From the NCBI GenBank assembly GCA_030386875.1, contig CM059574.1, positions 4,099,934-4,163,933 on the forward strand: 64,000 nt of DNA. Direction: 5' to 3'. The notes under the pieces are model-generated. The model ran no database searches. It was not told the origin of the DNA and worked only from the letters and a program-made list of their open reading frames with translations. A program made the position numbers and the translations under genes. Numbering within the stretch: the stretch's first letter is position 1; each line of letters begins with the position of its first letter. Below are positions 1 through 11,122 of the stretch, one piece after another. Origin of the DNA: Morinoia aosen. Lineage: Eukaryota; Arthropoda; Malacostraca; Amphipoda; Talitridae.

Positions 1-1209
1 ACCAAATTTACACCAATCAGATCAAAATTTTTTTTTCGGAAGACCCCCTTAAATGTAATTTTGCGTGTTATATTGTGTTATGCAGTAACTCATATCTATG
101 TAAGCTATCTTCGCAAAAAGTAAATAAATGATGTTCTTCGCTGAAATGTACCTGTGTATGTAAAAGGCACTGCAAAAAAGATTTTGCGACAAATAATTTA
201 TATCCTGAGATTAAAAGAGTTTCCTCGCACTTTATTGATAGTCTTTATTTTATTACGATACTTCGCCCTAATAGGGGCCTAAGGAACCACCTTTGGGGGA
301 CAAACTTGTCCGCATCGTGTGTCGTAAAGAAAGACGCTGTTGCAGTTCGGCGAATCAGGGAATTTACTGAGGAGCCCTAATGGACTGATTACGGTGCAGA
401 CAGCTGCTCGTCATCCTAACGGTACTGCCGTAGTTCGGTACAAACGGAATTTACTTCTGTTGCCCTAGCGGACTAATTACGGCGTAGGCGGTACCCACAC
501 GAATCTCAGGAAGGGCAGCTGCGCGAAAAAGCTAGCGCCCCGGAAAAAAGTAACTGCACAGAAAACAGCCCCGTTACTACGAACCCTCACGTCGACCGTA
601 TGACGGTATCGACAAATAGCAATAGTGCTGACATCAATGGTAATACATAGATCAATAATAATATATAAACAAATAGGCACTTATCTCTTGGATATCTCTA
701 AGCAACAAATGGTCAATTAAACAGACATGTGGCCAGTGAGAGCAGAGCGGAGATAGATTGGAATTATAGAAAAGAATTGAATAGAATTAGTAGTAGGTAA
801 TTAGAAATACATAAGGATAGGTACTTATCCACATGGGGTAATCTATATACACACTTGCAGTCAACATTTACTGTTTAGATGACTACGACCAATCGGGAAC
901 TGACTGCAATTGTTGCCGTCACACGCGTTGCCAACTTTTGGTCTCTCTAGCTAGAACTTACATTTCTCGCTATATTACATAGTTGTTACACAATCAGTTG
1001 TTTGACAATTAACTTGGATATTATGACACTCATATATCTCTATCAATGAAGAATCTTTGGGTTAAAGCAATTTAAAAACCAATGTTACTCTATGTTAGTT
1101 GGAATGTACTTTTTCTTTATTTTTCAGCATTTTGCACAATAGGCAGAGTGTAAAGTTTCGAGTAAGATTCACTCCTCTTCAATCCAATGATGTAATTTTG
1201 GCGTAGACA
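1..1209. other. Unassigned flanking DNA without a recognisable gene
   Basis: No coding region, RNA gene or identifiable transposon is visible. The stretch is AT-rich apart from a more GC-balanced block at about 280-620. In that block an imperfect 26-bp direct repeat occurs at 374-400 and 463-488 (both read CCCTA..GGACT.ATTACGG). The small ORF at 477-680 on the minus strand lies over this block and resembles no family I know. The last four bases, GACA at 1206-1209, are the left target duplication of the solo LTR that follows. Confidence 0.6.
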
Positions 1210-2960
1210 TGTAGCACTAGCTACAAAATGTAAAATTCTAAAAATTCTCATTAGCACTTAAATAGCATAATTATTGGCATTAAAAATCTTACGCTAAATT
1301 ATTATTAATAATTTTCTACTTATAATCAGTAATCCTTGAAGTTTTTGTGTAAATGCATGAGATATAAAATAACGGTCGACATTTTCGAGTTTGAAGCCTT
1401 TGTAATGGCAACACCGTGCGGGACGCCGTTGTCTGAGCGTCATTCTCACGCACGTCTTTAGCTTGTGTGTTACAGCGTTCTCGTAAGTGAAAAATTAAGT
1501 GTTCAAACAGAGCAAATCTGGTTTAGAAGATATCATGTTTCTTTTCTTCGTGTTCATATTGTTAAGTATAAGTGATCTTGACAGTGCCATGTCATATAAT
1601 TATGTAAATAGTTGTAGAAGTCGTGAAAATAGCATGGCTTATTCCGAGTGCTATCTCAACATGACATAGCGTGAATTTTGCGTGTCATGTTCATTTCTTG
1701 TGTCAAGATTTTATTATAGATATTCAACTACGTTCTTTCCTTACTGCAAAAATATATACTTGCAGTTGTTATTATGATATTGCAACTCGCTCATTGGATA
1801 CTTCGTGAGAGCGCACGGCGGATTGCCGGTGTTTTCGCGGAAAGATGGCGGAGCGTAAACTGCTGTGTCATGTCATTTTTATGTTCAAGATTGCACTGTA
1901 TTATGTTTTGAATATTTCTCTTTTGCTGCAAGAGATACGTTTAGTGTTTCTTTTCTCAGTGTAGTTGACATGTGAATGATTTAGGACTGCCTTCTTTATA
2001 TTTTCGTACGGATATTATAGAGTACGAAATTCAGGCATGCATATTCCTGCAAATTTTTAGCTGTTTCATATTTCATTATATTCCATAAATCGTGTGCTTA
2101 ATCGCATGTAGTTTTCAATATGAATAACAATTATGTCATTACCAAAAGTTCTTGTAAATTTCATGCTCTTATATTTAAAGCAAGGGCAGTAGTGAAAGAG
2201 CTTGCCAGCTGTTAAAATCTATCCTATTTCATGAGCTTGACAAAAGGAGAACAATTCAAATAGCTCGTGTTGAATCTGTAGGAAGACTCAGTGTTTCTCC
2301 GTGATGGGAATTTACCATTTGCAGTGTAGGGATTGTCAGTTGTGGAATTTTTCCTTGATGCCTCTCCGGGAACTTTCTCATTCAGCGTCTTCGATTATTT
2401 CAGATCCTCGACGCCATTAAACGCAACAACACACATTCCCTGGGCCTGGAGCTTTACTCAAGTTGTACCTTCACTTGGCATCTTATCTCTAACTCAATCA
2501 TCGAGTTACACCGCTTAAATTGCCTATTTTTGACGTGAGACGGTTTCTGACCTTGGTTATAGATCACCTTGCAATCACCTTGGTTTGGAGCTAGTAGAGC
2601 CTAGTATATTACGACTACCGGCTAGATAATCTACCTGCTCCAACCACGACAACTTGCTTTTTTCAGCGTGGAATGATCATAAATGTCTGAACCCATAAAT
2701 AGTGACTCATCCACACGTCACGGCTTGAATTGATATTCCGCCAGTCACTAAAAATTAAACGGACTGTGCGCTTATCTAGAACCTCCACAAAACACACTCA
2801 CTCACACCCTGCCAACGTCATCGCTCGCCGGACCTCGCCTGCACGGAGTTCCCATCTAAGAGAAGCTCTCCAGAAGTCAAGCTCACCGTCGATCCCGTCG
2901 GTCCTCCCGGCTTTCCTCCAATAAATATCCAAGCTGAGTCAATCCAAAGATTGTTGTCAT
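1210..2960 (+). mobile_element. Diverged solo LTR of a Ty3/gypsy family, left part
   Basis: The start TGTAGCACTAGCTACA matches the terminal palindrome of the G1-G3 LTRs. The following few hundred bases keep the same order of landmarks, including GAAGTTTTTGTGTAAATGCATGAG at about 1336-1360. The distal part near 2900 also matches (AATAAA.., AAGCTGAGT). The rest of the LTR resumes after copia-B at 12011 and ends at 12117. Flanking GACA at 1206-1209 and 12118-12121 is the probable 4-bp target duplication. No gag or pol accompanies it, so it is a solo LTR left by LTR-LTR recombination. It is clearly more diverged than the other LTRs here and so probably the oldest insertion. Confidence 0.75.
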
Positions 2961-3220
2961 TAATGAACGTAGGTTAAGTAAGACGAGACACTTGGAGTTT
3001 GTATAATCAGTACACACAGCAGGACACAGTTTACATCACGAAGGATAGCGGTGGAGTAGACTCCAGCCAAGTCCGAGAACCATGAACAGAGTTCCACAAG
3101 AACCATGAGCTCAGTTCTCAACGCAGAGTGCTGTCTAAATACATTCTTACACAAGATCACTGTAACATTATCAGTATTATACACATATACATTCAAGGTG
3201 CTACATGAAAGGTTTCAACA
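2961..3220 (-). repeat. copia-B 3' LTR
   Basis: 260-bp LTR reading TGTTGAAACC...CATTA on the minus strand. It is near-identical to 11746-12005. The purine run GAGAAGGAG (minus strand, about 3221-3229) immediately precedes it and is the likely polypurine tract. It lies directly next to the GTCAT target duplication. Confidence 0.93.
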
Positions 3221-3227
3221 CTCCTTC

Positions 3228-5308
3228 TCACATTGAATGTGTGTCAGATGAGACCATTCCTAACTTCGTTCTTAGTCTAGAGAACTTTTCTATCGGCAGG
3301 TTCTTGGTGAATATGTCGGCGAGCATTTCGTCGGTAGGGCAATACACTAGGTCTATATCTTTGTTACTTACAAGATCCCGTACATAGTGAAACTTAATAT
3401 CGATGTGCTTGCTCCTCCCATGATATTTGGGATTGTTGGCAAGACAGATGGCTGACTGGTTGTCTTCGTTTATAACCATTGGTTCCATAGTCCCAAAATT
3501 TAGATCACTGAGTAAGTGCTTTAACCAGACAGCCTCTTGAGCCGCACCGGCAAGAGCAACGTATTCTGCTTCTGCAGTTGAGAGGGCTACACAAGTTTGT
3601 TTGTTAGATCTCCACGTAATTACCGAATTACTGAGGGTGAAACAGTAACCAGAGGTAGACTTTCGGTCATTTTTATCACCAGCCCAGTCAGCATCTGAAT
3701 AACCAATGCAAGTATCAGAACATTTGCTATACAAGAAACCTAGTTTAGAGGTGCCTTTCAGGTACCTGAATATTCTCTTAACACACATCCAATGCTGTTC
3801 AAGAGGTTTGGAGCTGTATTTAGCAACATTATTCACTGCGAATGCAATGTCAGGTCGAGTTCTGGTTGACAAATACAAAAGGCTACCTACAGCACTTTGA
3901 TAAGTGGCAGGGTCAAATTCGACATCATTTGGGGAGCATATCGGATTTACATTTACATCGGCGGGAGTTGCAACAGGTTTACAATTATCAAAGCCAAATT
4001 TTGACAACAGAGCCTCAGTGTAGGCAGTTTGATTTAAGAAAACATTGTTTTTAGATTGTACAACACTTACACCTAGGAAGTAACTCAGCTCACCAAGGTC
4101 CTTCATTTTGTATTGGGTAGAAAGACTCAACTTTATTTGATTTATTTCATCACAAGACTCAGAAGCAATTATTAGATCGTCTACATACACCGCCACAATA
4201 CACAGTTTCTTATCTTGAACACGAATGTATATACAAGCATCACTCTTAAATTGTACAAAACCCAATTTCTTCAAATAGCTATCTAGTGTAGTATTCCAAC
4301 ACTTTGGAGCTTGTTTTAGTCCGTAGAGCGATTTTTGTAGTTTACACACCAGATTTTCTTTGCCTTTGACAATAAAACCGTCAGGTTGAACCAGATATAG
4401 TTCTTCAATCAGTTCTCCATTAAGGAAGGCTGTTGCAACGTCCATGTGATGGACTTGCATGTTGCATTTGGCAACCAAAGCTAGTACTGTCCTGACAGAC
4501 TCAAATCGAACCACGGGACTGAATGTCTCGTCGTAGTCAATGCCATATTTTTGTGAGTAGCCCTGAGCCACAAGGCGAGCTTTGTACGAGCAAATGCTTC
4601 TGTCGGGTCCGGTTTTTCTTTCAAAGATCCACTTTGATTTGATAGGTTTTTTGTCATTAGGACACTCTACAAGAGACCATACTTTGTTTTGATTTATAGA
4701 CTCCATCTCATTCTCCATAGCTGTTTCCCATAGTTTTGCTTCTGGTCCACTGAGTGCTTCTTGAACACAAGATGGTATATCAAGCTCATTTTTCATTAAG
4801 TACACCCATTCACCAAACCTATCAGGAGCGCGTCGATACCTGGCTGATTGTCTAGGCTCCACTCCCTCCATCCCAGCATCTGACTGTCTATGCTCCACCC
4901 CTCCCTCAGAGTCTTCTGGTTCTGGATCCCGAAGAAGAAGAGTAAAATTACCATCATTTACTTCAGAAGGCTCCGTCTCAATTGGCATCTGCTGAGATTC
5001 ATTGAACATAACGTCTATACTCAAAAATATCCTTCTGCTGCTTATGTCATACAGACGATATCCCTTGGATCCACTTCCATATCCTACAAGAACACACGGT
5101 TTAGATTTTGGATCAATTTTTTCCCTCTCATCTTTGGGGACATGTGCGTACGCACTGCAGCCAAAGGTTTTGAGGTGCTGTACATTGGGCTTGTGTCCAT
5201 TAAGGGCCTGATACGGAGTCATATCATTCAATGCACTAGCAGGGCTCCTATTTTTGACATACACGGCAGTTGATATAGCTCCACCCCTGAATGATTTTGG
5301 GAACTTTG
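3228..5308 (-). pseudogene. pol: copia-B pol, C-terminal half (integrase C-terminus, RT, RNase H)
   Basis: This open stretch (ORF 3228-5264) carries the downstream half of a Ty1/copia polyprotein. It includes the integrase C-terminal region (YVKNRSP..), RT with the catalytic YVDD box in AVYVDDLIIAS, and RNase H with YSDADWAGDKNDRKSTSGYC. It ends with the same SSDTHSM tail as copia-A. The upstream half lies beyond the copia-A insertion at 9832-11597. The joint falls inside the integrase region: copia-B reads ..AACTTTG at 5308 and resumes at 9832 without loss except for the CTTTG duplication. No stop occurs within this half, so coding decay is slight. It cannot be expressed as a full polyprotein. 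Confidence 0.93.
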
Positions 5309-5568
5309 TAATGGACGTAGGTTAAGAAGACGAGACTCTTGGAGTTTGTATAATCAGTACACACAGCAGGACACACGTTTACATTACGAAGGGTAGCGGT
5401 GGAGTAGGCTCCAGCCAAGCCCGAGAACCACGAGCAGAGATCCACAAGAACCATGAGCTCAGTTCTCAACGCATAGTGCTGTCTAAATACATTCTTACGC
5501 AAGAGCACTGTAACATTATCAGTATTATACACATATACATTCAAGGTGCTACATGAAAGGTTTCAACA
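5309..5568 (-). repeat. copia-A 3' LTR
   Basis: 260-bp LTR with the same ends as the copia-B LTRs (minus strand TGTTGAAACC...CATTA). It differs from its partner at 9567-9826 by one visible substitution (GGACG versus GGATG near the left edge). It differs from the copia-B LTRs at many more sites, so A and B belong to two sub-lineages. The purine-rich tract lies at 5569-5577 on the minus strand. Confidence 0.94.
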
Positions 5569-5575
5569 CTCCTTC

Positions 5576-8500
5576 TCACATTGAATGTGTGTCAGATGAG
5601 ACCATTCCTAACTTCGTTCTTAGTCTAGAGAACTTTTCCATCGGCAGGTTCTTGGTGAATATGTCGGCGAGCATTTCGTCGGTAGGGCAATACACTACGT
5701 CTATATCTTTGTTACTTACAAGATCCCGTACATAGTGAAACTCAATATCGATGTGCTTGCTCCTCCCATGAAATTTGGGATTGTTGGCAAGACAGATGGC
5801 TGACTGGTTGTCTTCGTTTATAACCATTGGTTCCATAGTCCCAAAATTTAGATCACTGAGTAAGTGCTTTAACCAGACAGCCTCTTGAGCCGCACCGGCA
5901 AGAGCAACGTATTCGGCTTCTGCAGTTGAGAGGGCTACACAAGTTTGTTTGTTAGATCTCCACGTAATTACCGAATTACTGAGGGTGAAACAGTAACCAG
6001 AGGTAGACTTTCGGTCATTTTTATCACCAGCCCAGTCAGCATCTGAATAACCAATGCAAGTATCAGAACATTTGCTATACAAGAGACCTAGTTTAGAGGT
6101 GCCTCTCAGGTACCTGAATATTCTCTTAACACACATCCAATGCTGTTCAAGAGGTTTGGAGCTGTATTTAGCAACATTATTCACTGCGAATGCAATGTCA
6201 GGTCGAGTTCTGGTTGACAAATACAAAAGGCTACCTACAGCACTTTGATAAGTGGCAGGGTCAAATTCGACATCATTTGGGGAGCATATCGGATTTACGT
6301 TTACATCGGCGGGAGTTGCAACAGGTTTACAATTATCAAAGCCAAATTTTGACAACAGAGCCTCAGTGTAGGCAGTTTGATTCAAGAAGACATTGTTTTT
6401 GAATTGTACAACACTTACACCTAGGAAGTAACTCAGCACACCAAGGTCCTTCATTTTGTATTGGGTAGAAAGGCTCAACTTTATTTGATTTATTTCATCA
6501 CCAGACTCAGAAGCAATTATTAGATCGTCTACATACACCGCCACAATACACAGTTTCTTATCTTGAACACGAGTGTATATACAAGCATCACTCTTAGATT
6601 GTACAAAACCCAATTTCTTCAAATAGCTATCTAGTGTAGTATTCCAACACTTAGGAGCTTGTTTTAGTCCGTAGAGCGATTTTTGTAGTTTACACACCAG
6701 ATTTTCTTTGCCTTTGACAATAAAACCGTCAGGTTGAACCAGATATAGTTCTTCAATCAGTTCTCCATTAAGGAAGGCTGTTGCAACGTCCATGTGATGG
6801 ACTTGCATGTTGCATTTGGCAGCCAAAGCTAGTACTGTCCTGACAGACTCAAATCGAACCACGGGACTGAAGGTCTCGTCGTAGTCGATGCCATATTTTT
6901 GTGAGTAGCCCTGAGCCACAAGGCGAGCTTTGTACGAGCAAATGCTTCCGTCGGGTCCGGTTTTTCTTTTAAAGATCCACTTTGATTTGATAGGTTTTTT
7001 GTCATTAGGACACTCTACAAGGGACCATACTCTGTTTTGATTTATAGACTCCATCTCATTCTCCATAGCTGTTTCCCATAGTTTTGCTTCTGGTCCACTG
7101 AGTGCTTCTTGAACACAAGATGGTATATCAAGCTCATTTTTCATTAAATACACCCATTCACCAAACCTATCAGGAGCCCGTCGATATCTGGCTGATTGTC
7201 TAGGCTGCACTCCCTCCATCCCAGCATCTGACTGTCTATGCTCCACCCCTCCCTCAGAGTCTTCTGGCTCTGGATCCTGAGGAAGAAGAGAAAAATTACC
7301 ATCATTTACTTCTGAAGGCTCCTTCTCAATTGGCATCTGCTGAGATTCATTGAACATAACGTCTCTACTCAAAAATATCCTTCTACTGTTTATGTCATAC
7401 AGACGATATCCCTTGGATCCACTTCCATATCCTACAAGAACACACGGTTTAGATTTTGGATCAAGTTTTTCCCTCTCATCTTTGGGGACATGAGCGTACG
7501 CACTGCAGCCAAAGGTTTTGAGGTGCTGTACGTTGGGCTTGTGTCCATTAAGGGCCTGATAAGGGGTCATATCATTCAATGCACTAGCAGGGCTCCTATT
7601 TTTGACATACACGGCAGTTGATATAGCTTCACCCCAGAATGATTTTGGTAACTTTGAACCAGACAGCATAGCTCTGACAGAGTCAAGAAGAGTTCTATTC
7701 ATTCTTTCTGCAACTCCATTTTGTTCAGGTGTCTTAGGCACAGTTTTTTCATGGATAATTCCTTCCCCTTTTAGGAATTGTTCAAAGTCATTAGAGATGT
7801 ATTCCCCACCGTTATCGGAGCGCAGAATTTTAATTTTGTGATCATAGTGATTTTCTACCAAGGATTTGAACTCCTGAAACACTTTGAAAACATCACTCTT
7901 ATGTTTGATAATGTACACCCAAGTATATCTGGAGTGGTCATCTATGAAGGTTACAAAATACCTTCCACTCCCAAGTGATATGGGATTAAGCTGGCCACAC
8001 ACATCACTGTGGATAAGTTCTAAGGGTTGGCGTTTCCTTTTGTGATTTGTTTTGGGGAACGGAAGCCTATGATTTTTACCATCACAACAGTTTTCACAAA
8101 AAATGTTATCTCCACTCACAGAACAATCAAAACCTCTAACAAGATTCTTAGTGCCTAATTTCTTAAGATTATTGAATCCTAGATGACAAAATCGTTTATG
8201 CCACAGAATTTCATCAGAGGAAACGTTCATGCATTTAGCGGCTGAATTAAGGGTGCAATTAAGTTTATACAATTTTCCTACTTTACTGCCTAAGGCAATT
8301 AATTCATCGTCTTTATTTACAATCTTACATGAGCTTTCGTCAAAGTAAACTGAGTTTCCACTTTCTGTAATCTGAGGCACGGAAAGTAAATTGTAAGCTA
8401 AACCAGGTACATACAAGACATTCTTAACAACACAGGTATCTACTCGACCTTTAGGCAACAACACCATAACTTCAACATCACCTACACCAACACCTTGCAA

Positions 8501-9418
8501 GTTTCTACCATCACCAACTTCAATGTTAATTGGACTAGATAGCTCATTCATACAAGAAAAATCATTCCTATTATTACACATGTGTGCTGTTGCACCGGAA
8601 TCAATTACCCAACAATTATTGATATTTATCACAGACAATGCACCGATATAATTTGTTTTACCTGCTACAAAATTGTTTTGGTTTTCTGTGTGGTTCCCAT
8701 CTTCTTTCTTCAATTTTTCTTGATAGATCCAGCACTTGGTACGTAGGTGTCCCAATTTTCCGCATTCGAAGCATCGTGAGTTTTTCAATTTGGAGGTCAC
8801 AAGGGATTTTTCACTGAAGTCTGAAGCACTTTGGTTTTTCAGTTTTGCTTCTTCATTCAGAAGACGCTCTGTCACAATATCCCATGACGGTAGTTTTTCA
8901 TGAGCTTCCAGTGCAGTCACCAGTGTGGAGAAATGGTCGGGAAGTGACGACAGCAAGATTATTACACGACTTTCTTCATCAACTGCGTCATCAATCACAC
9001 TCAAGGACTCAAATATTTCGACAAATGCTTTGAGATGAGTTTGTAAGTCTTGGTCTTCTTTTAGTTTCATGTTGTAGAGTCTTTTGCGTAGTCTGAACTT
9101 GTTAGACCAAGTTTTCTTCTGGAATGTATCTTCAATCTTATGCCATAGTTGCACAGGGTCAGTAGGATCACCCAACAAATAAAGTTGACTTGTTTCGACA
9201 CCAAGCACAATTGTTGCAAGTGCACTGTCACGTCTTTCTTCAAATTTTCTTCGAGCAGTCTCGTCCGTAGTCTGTGGCATGGTTTCCGTTCCTCGAACCA
9301 AGTTCCACAGTTTTTCCTTCATCAGAATCATCTTCATTTGCAGCTTCCACGTAGGATAGTTTTTATCATTAAGAGCCGTGAGGCAGTTCTTTGCACTTTC
9401 ACTTACGGAGCCTGCCAT
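5576..9418 (-). CDS. gag-pol: Ty1/copia Gag-Pol polyprotein, intact (1280 aa)
   Basis: A single ORF encodes all functions for retrotransposition. Domains in order: Gag with one zinc knuckle, CFECGKLGHLRTKC (about residues 216-229); aspartic protease with DSGATAHM (catalytic D273); integrase zinc-binding H407, H412, C441, C444 and a D472, D535, E571 triad with the typical 35-residue D-E spacing; reverse transcriptase with YVDD at 962-965; RNase H with YSDADWAGD near 1124-1132. Order PR-IN-RT-RH is diagnostic of Ty1/copia. The ATG at 9416-9418 follows a leader of about 150 bases after the 5' LTR. Length is close to the roughly 1,400 residues usual for copia. There is no frameshift between Gag and Pol, so Gag must be released by processing or alternative splicing, as in Drosophila copia (inference). 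Confidence 0.97.
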   Translation of the reverse strand: MAGSVSESAKNCLTALNDKNYPTWKLQMKMILMKEKLWNLVRGTETMPQTTDETARRKFEERRDSALATIVLGVETSQLYLLGDPTDPVQLWHKIEDTFQKKTWSNKFRLRKRLYNMKLKEDQDLQTHLKAFVEIFESLSVIDDAVDEESRVIILLSSLPDHFSTLVTALEAHEKLPSWDIVTERLLNEEAKLKNQSASDFSEKSLVTSKLKNSRCFECGKLGHLRTKCWIYQEKLKKEDGNHTENQNNFVAGKTNYIGALSVININNCWVIDSGATAHMCNNRNDFSCMNELSSPINIEVGDGRNLQGVGVGDVEVMVLLPKGRVDTCVVKNVLYVPGLAYNLLSVPQITESGNSVYFDESSCKIVNKDDELIALGSKVGKLYKLNCTLNSAAKCMNVSSDEILWHKRFCHLGFNNLKKLGTKNLVRGFDCSVSGDNIFCENCCDGKNHRLPFPKTNHKRKRQPLELIHSDVCGQLNPISLGSGRYFVTFIDDHSRYTWVYIIKHKSDVFKVFQEFKSLVENHYDHKIKILRSDNGGEYISNDFEQFLKGEGIIHEKTVPKTPEQNGVAERMNRTLLDSVRAMLSGSKLPKSFWGEAISTAVYVKNRSPASALNDMTPYQALNGHKPNVQHLKTFGCSAYAHVPKDEREKLDPKSKPCVLVGYGSGSKGYRLYDINSRRIFLSRDVMFNESQQMPIEKEPSEVNDGNFSLLPQDPEPEDSEGGVEHRQSDAGMEGVQPRQSARYRRAPDRFGEWVYLMKNELDIPSCVQEALSGPEAKLWETAMENEMESINQNRVWSLVECPNDKKPIKSKWIFKRKTGPDGSICSYKARLVAQGYSQKYGIDYDETFSPVVRFESVRTVLALAAKCNMQVHHMDVATAFLNGELIEELYLVQPDGFIVKGKENLVCKLQKSLYGLKQAPKCWNTTLDSYLKKLGFVQSKSDACIYTRVQDKKLCIVAVYVDDLIIASESGDEINQIKLSLSTQYKMKDLGVLSYFLGVSVVQFKNNVFLNQTAYTEALLSKFGFDNCKPVATPADVNVNPICSPNDVEFDPATYQSAVGSLLYLSTRTRPDIAFAVNNVAKYSSKPLEQHWMCVKRIFRYLRGTSKLGLLYSKCSDTCIGYSDADWAGDKNDRKSTSGYCFTLSNSVITWRSNKQTCVALSTAEAEYVALAGAAQEAVWLKHLLSDLNFGTMEPMVINEDNQSAICLANNPKFHGRSKHIDIEFHYVRDLVSNKDIDVVYCPTDEMLADIFTKNLPMEKFSRLRTKLGMVSSDTHSM

Positions 9419-9552
9419 GTTTCTTTCTCTTTCACCGTTTCTGTCTCACACAGCACTAACAAATCACCAACTTCTGTTCTCGCTGTCCCGGGCTGTTTTT
9501 CGCTTCGGGACTTAAGATAACCTCACTTGATATTGCTTCATCGGAAGGTTTA

Positions 9553-9566
9553 CTGTGCCCATAACC
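9553..9566 (-). promoter_or_regulatory. copia-A primer-binding site (internal initiator tRNA-Met type)
   Basis: Immediately inside the 5' LTR the minus strand reads GGTTATGGGCACAG. This matches, with one mismatch, the complement of the anticodon arm of animal initiator tRNA-Met (CTGGGCCCATAACC), which Drosophila copia uses as a half-tRNA primer. Copia-B at 11732-11745 has the perfect version. Confidence 0.8.
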
Positions 9567-9826
9567 TAATGGATGTAGGTTAAGAAGACGAGACTCTTGG
9601 AGTTTGTATAATCAGTACACACAGCAGGACACACGTTTACATTACGAAGGGTAGCGGTGGAGTAGGCTCCAGCCAAGCCCGAGAACCACGAGCAGAGATC
9701 CACAAGAACCATGAGCTCAGTTCTCAACGCATAGTGCTGTCTAAATACATTCTTACGCAAGAGCACTGTAACATTATCAGTATTATACACATATACATTC
9801 AAGGTGCTACATGAAAGGTTTCAACA
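9567..9826 (-). repeat. copia-A 5' LTR
   Basis: 260-bp promoter LTR of copia-A, near-identical to 5309-5568. On its right it abuts the CTTTG target duplication (9827-9831), where copia-B integrase sequence resumes. Transcription would run leftwards. Confidence 0.94.
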
Positions 9827-9831
9827 CTTTG

Positions 9832-11122
9832 AACCAGACAGCATAGCTCTGACAGAGTCAAGGAGAGTTCTATTTATTCTTTCTGCAACTCCATTTTGTT
9901 CAGGTGTCTTAGGCACAGTTTTTTCATGGATAATTCCTTCCCTTTTTAGGAATTGTTCAAAGTCATTAGAGATGTATTCCCCACCGTTATCGAAGCGCAG
10001 AATTTTAATTTTGTGATCATAGTGATTTTCTACCAAGGATTTGAACTCCTGAAACACTTTAAAAACACCATTCTTATGTTTAATAATGTACACCCAAGTA
10101 TATCTGGAGTGGTCGTCTATGAAGGTTACAAAATACCTTCCACTCCCAAGTGATATGGGATTAAGCTGGCCACACACATCACTGTGGATAAGTTCTAAGG
10201 GTTGACGTTCCCTTTTGTGATTTGTTTTGGGGAACGGAAGCCTATGATTTTTACCATCACAACAGTTTTCACAAAAAATGTTATCTCCACTCACAGAACA
10301 ATCAAAACCTCTAACAATATTCTTAGTGGCTAATTTCTTAAGATTATTGAATCCTAAATGACAAAATCGTTTATGCCACAGAATTTCATCAGAGGAAACG
10401 TTCATGCATTTAGTAGCTGAATTAAGGGTGCAATTAAGCTTATACAATTTTCCTACTTTACTGCCTAAGGCAATTAATTCATCGTCTTTATTTACAATCT
10501 TACATGAGCTTTCGTCAAAGTAAACTGAGTTTCCACTTTCTGTAATCTGAGGCACAGAAAGTAAATTGTAGGCTAAGCCAGGTACATACAAGACATTCTT
10601 AACAGCACAGGTATCTACTAGACCTTTAGGCAACAACACCATAACTTCAACATCACCTACACCAACACCTTGCAAGTTTCTACCATCACCAACTTCAATG
10701 TTAATTGGACTAGATAGCTCATTCATACAAGAAAAATCATTCCTATTATTACACATGTGTGCTGTTGCACCGGAATCAATTATCCAACAATTATTGATAT
10801 TTATCACAGACAATGCACTGATATAATTTGTTTCACCTGCTACAAAATTATTTTGGTCTTCTGTGTGGTTCCCATCTTCGTTCTTCAACTTTTCTTGATA
10901 GGTCCAGCACTTGGTACGTAGGTGCCCCAATTTTCCGCATTCGTAGCACCTTGAGTTTTTCAATTTGGAGGTCACAAGGGATTTTTCACTGAAGTCTGAT
11001 GCCCTTTGGTTTTTCAGCTTTGCTTCTTCATTCAGAAGACGCTCTGTCACAATATCCCATGACGGTAGTTTTTCATGAGCTTCCAGTGCAGTCACCAGTG
11101 TGGAGAAATGGTCGGGAAGTGC
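9832..11122 (-). pseudogene. pol: copia-B pol, N-terminal half (end of Gag, protease, integrase core)
   Basis: Continuation of copia-B on the upstream side of the copia-A insertion. It contains the Gag zinc knuckle CYECGKLGHLRTKC, the protease motif DSGATAHM, the integrase HHCC motif (WHKRFCHL..CENCC) and most of the DDE core (HSDVCGQL, LRFDNGGEY, TPEQNGVAERINR). The second catalytic aspartate region reads FDNGGEY where copia-A reads SDNGGEY, so the D is kept. Upstream it is out of frame with the start of gag because of a 4-bp insertion at about 11119-11124. Together with 3228-5308 it would form the complete polyprotein C-terminal to Gag. Confidence 0.93.

Larger units (their letters stand above)
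5309..9826 (-). mobile_element. Complete Ty1/copia element copia-A nested in copia-B
   Basis: A 4.5-kb full-length copy with LTRs at 5309-5568 and 9567-9826 that differ at about 1 of 260 positions. Its primer-binding site is next to the 5' LTR and it has a single uninterrupted polyprotein. It is flanked by the 5-bp duplication CTTTG (5304-5308 and 9827-9831). It inserted in the same orientation into the integrase-coding region of another copy of its own family. The near-identical LTRs and intact ORF suggest a recent insertion, younger than copia-B, as the nesting requires. Of the elements in this window it alone looks potentially autonomous. Confidence 0.95.

Noticed and set aside
3205..3387. 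Plus-strand ORFs across the copia and gypsy elements (for example 3205-3387, 6054-6402, 8845-9033)
   Set aside because: They are antisense shadows of well-supported minus-strand pol genes and recur in each copy.
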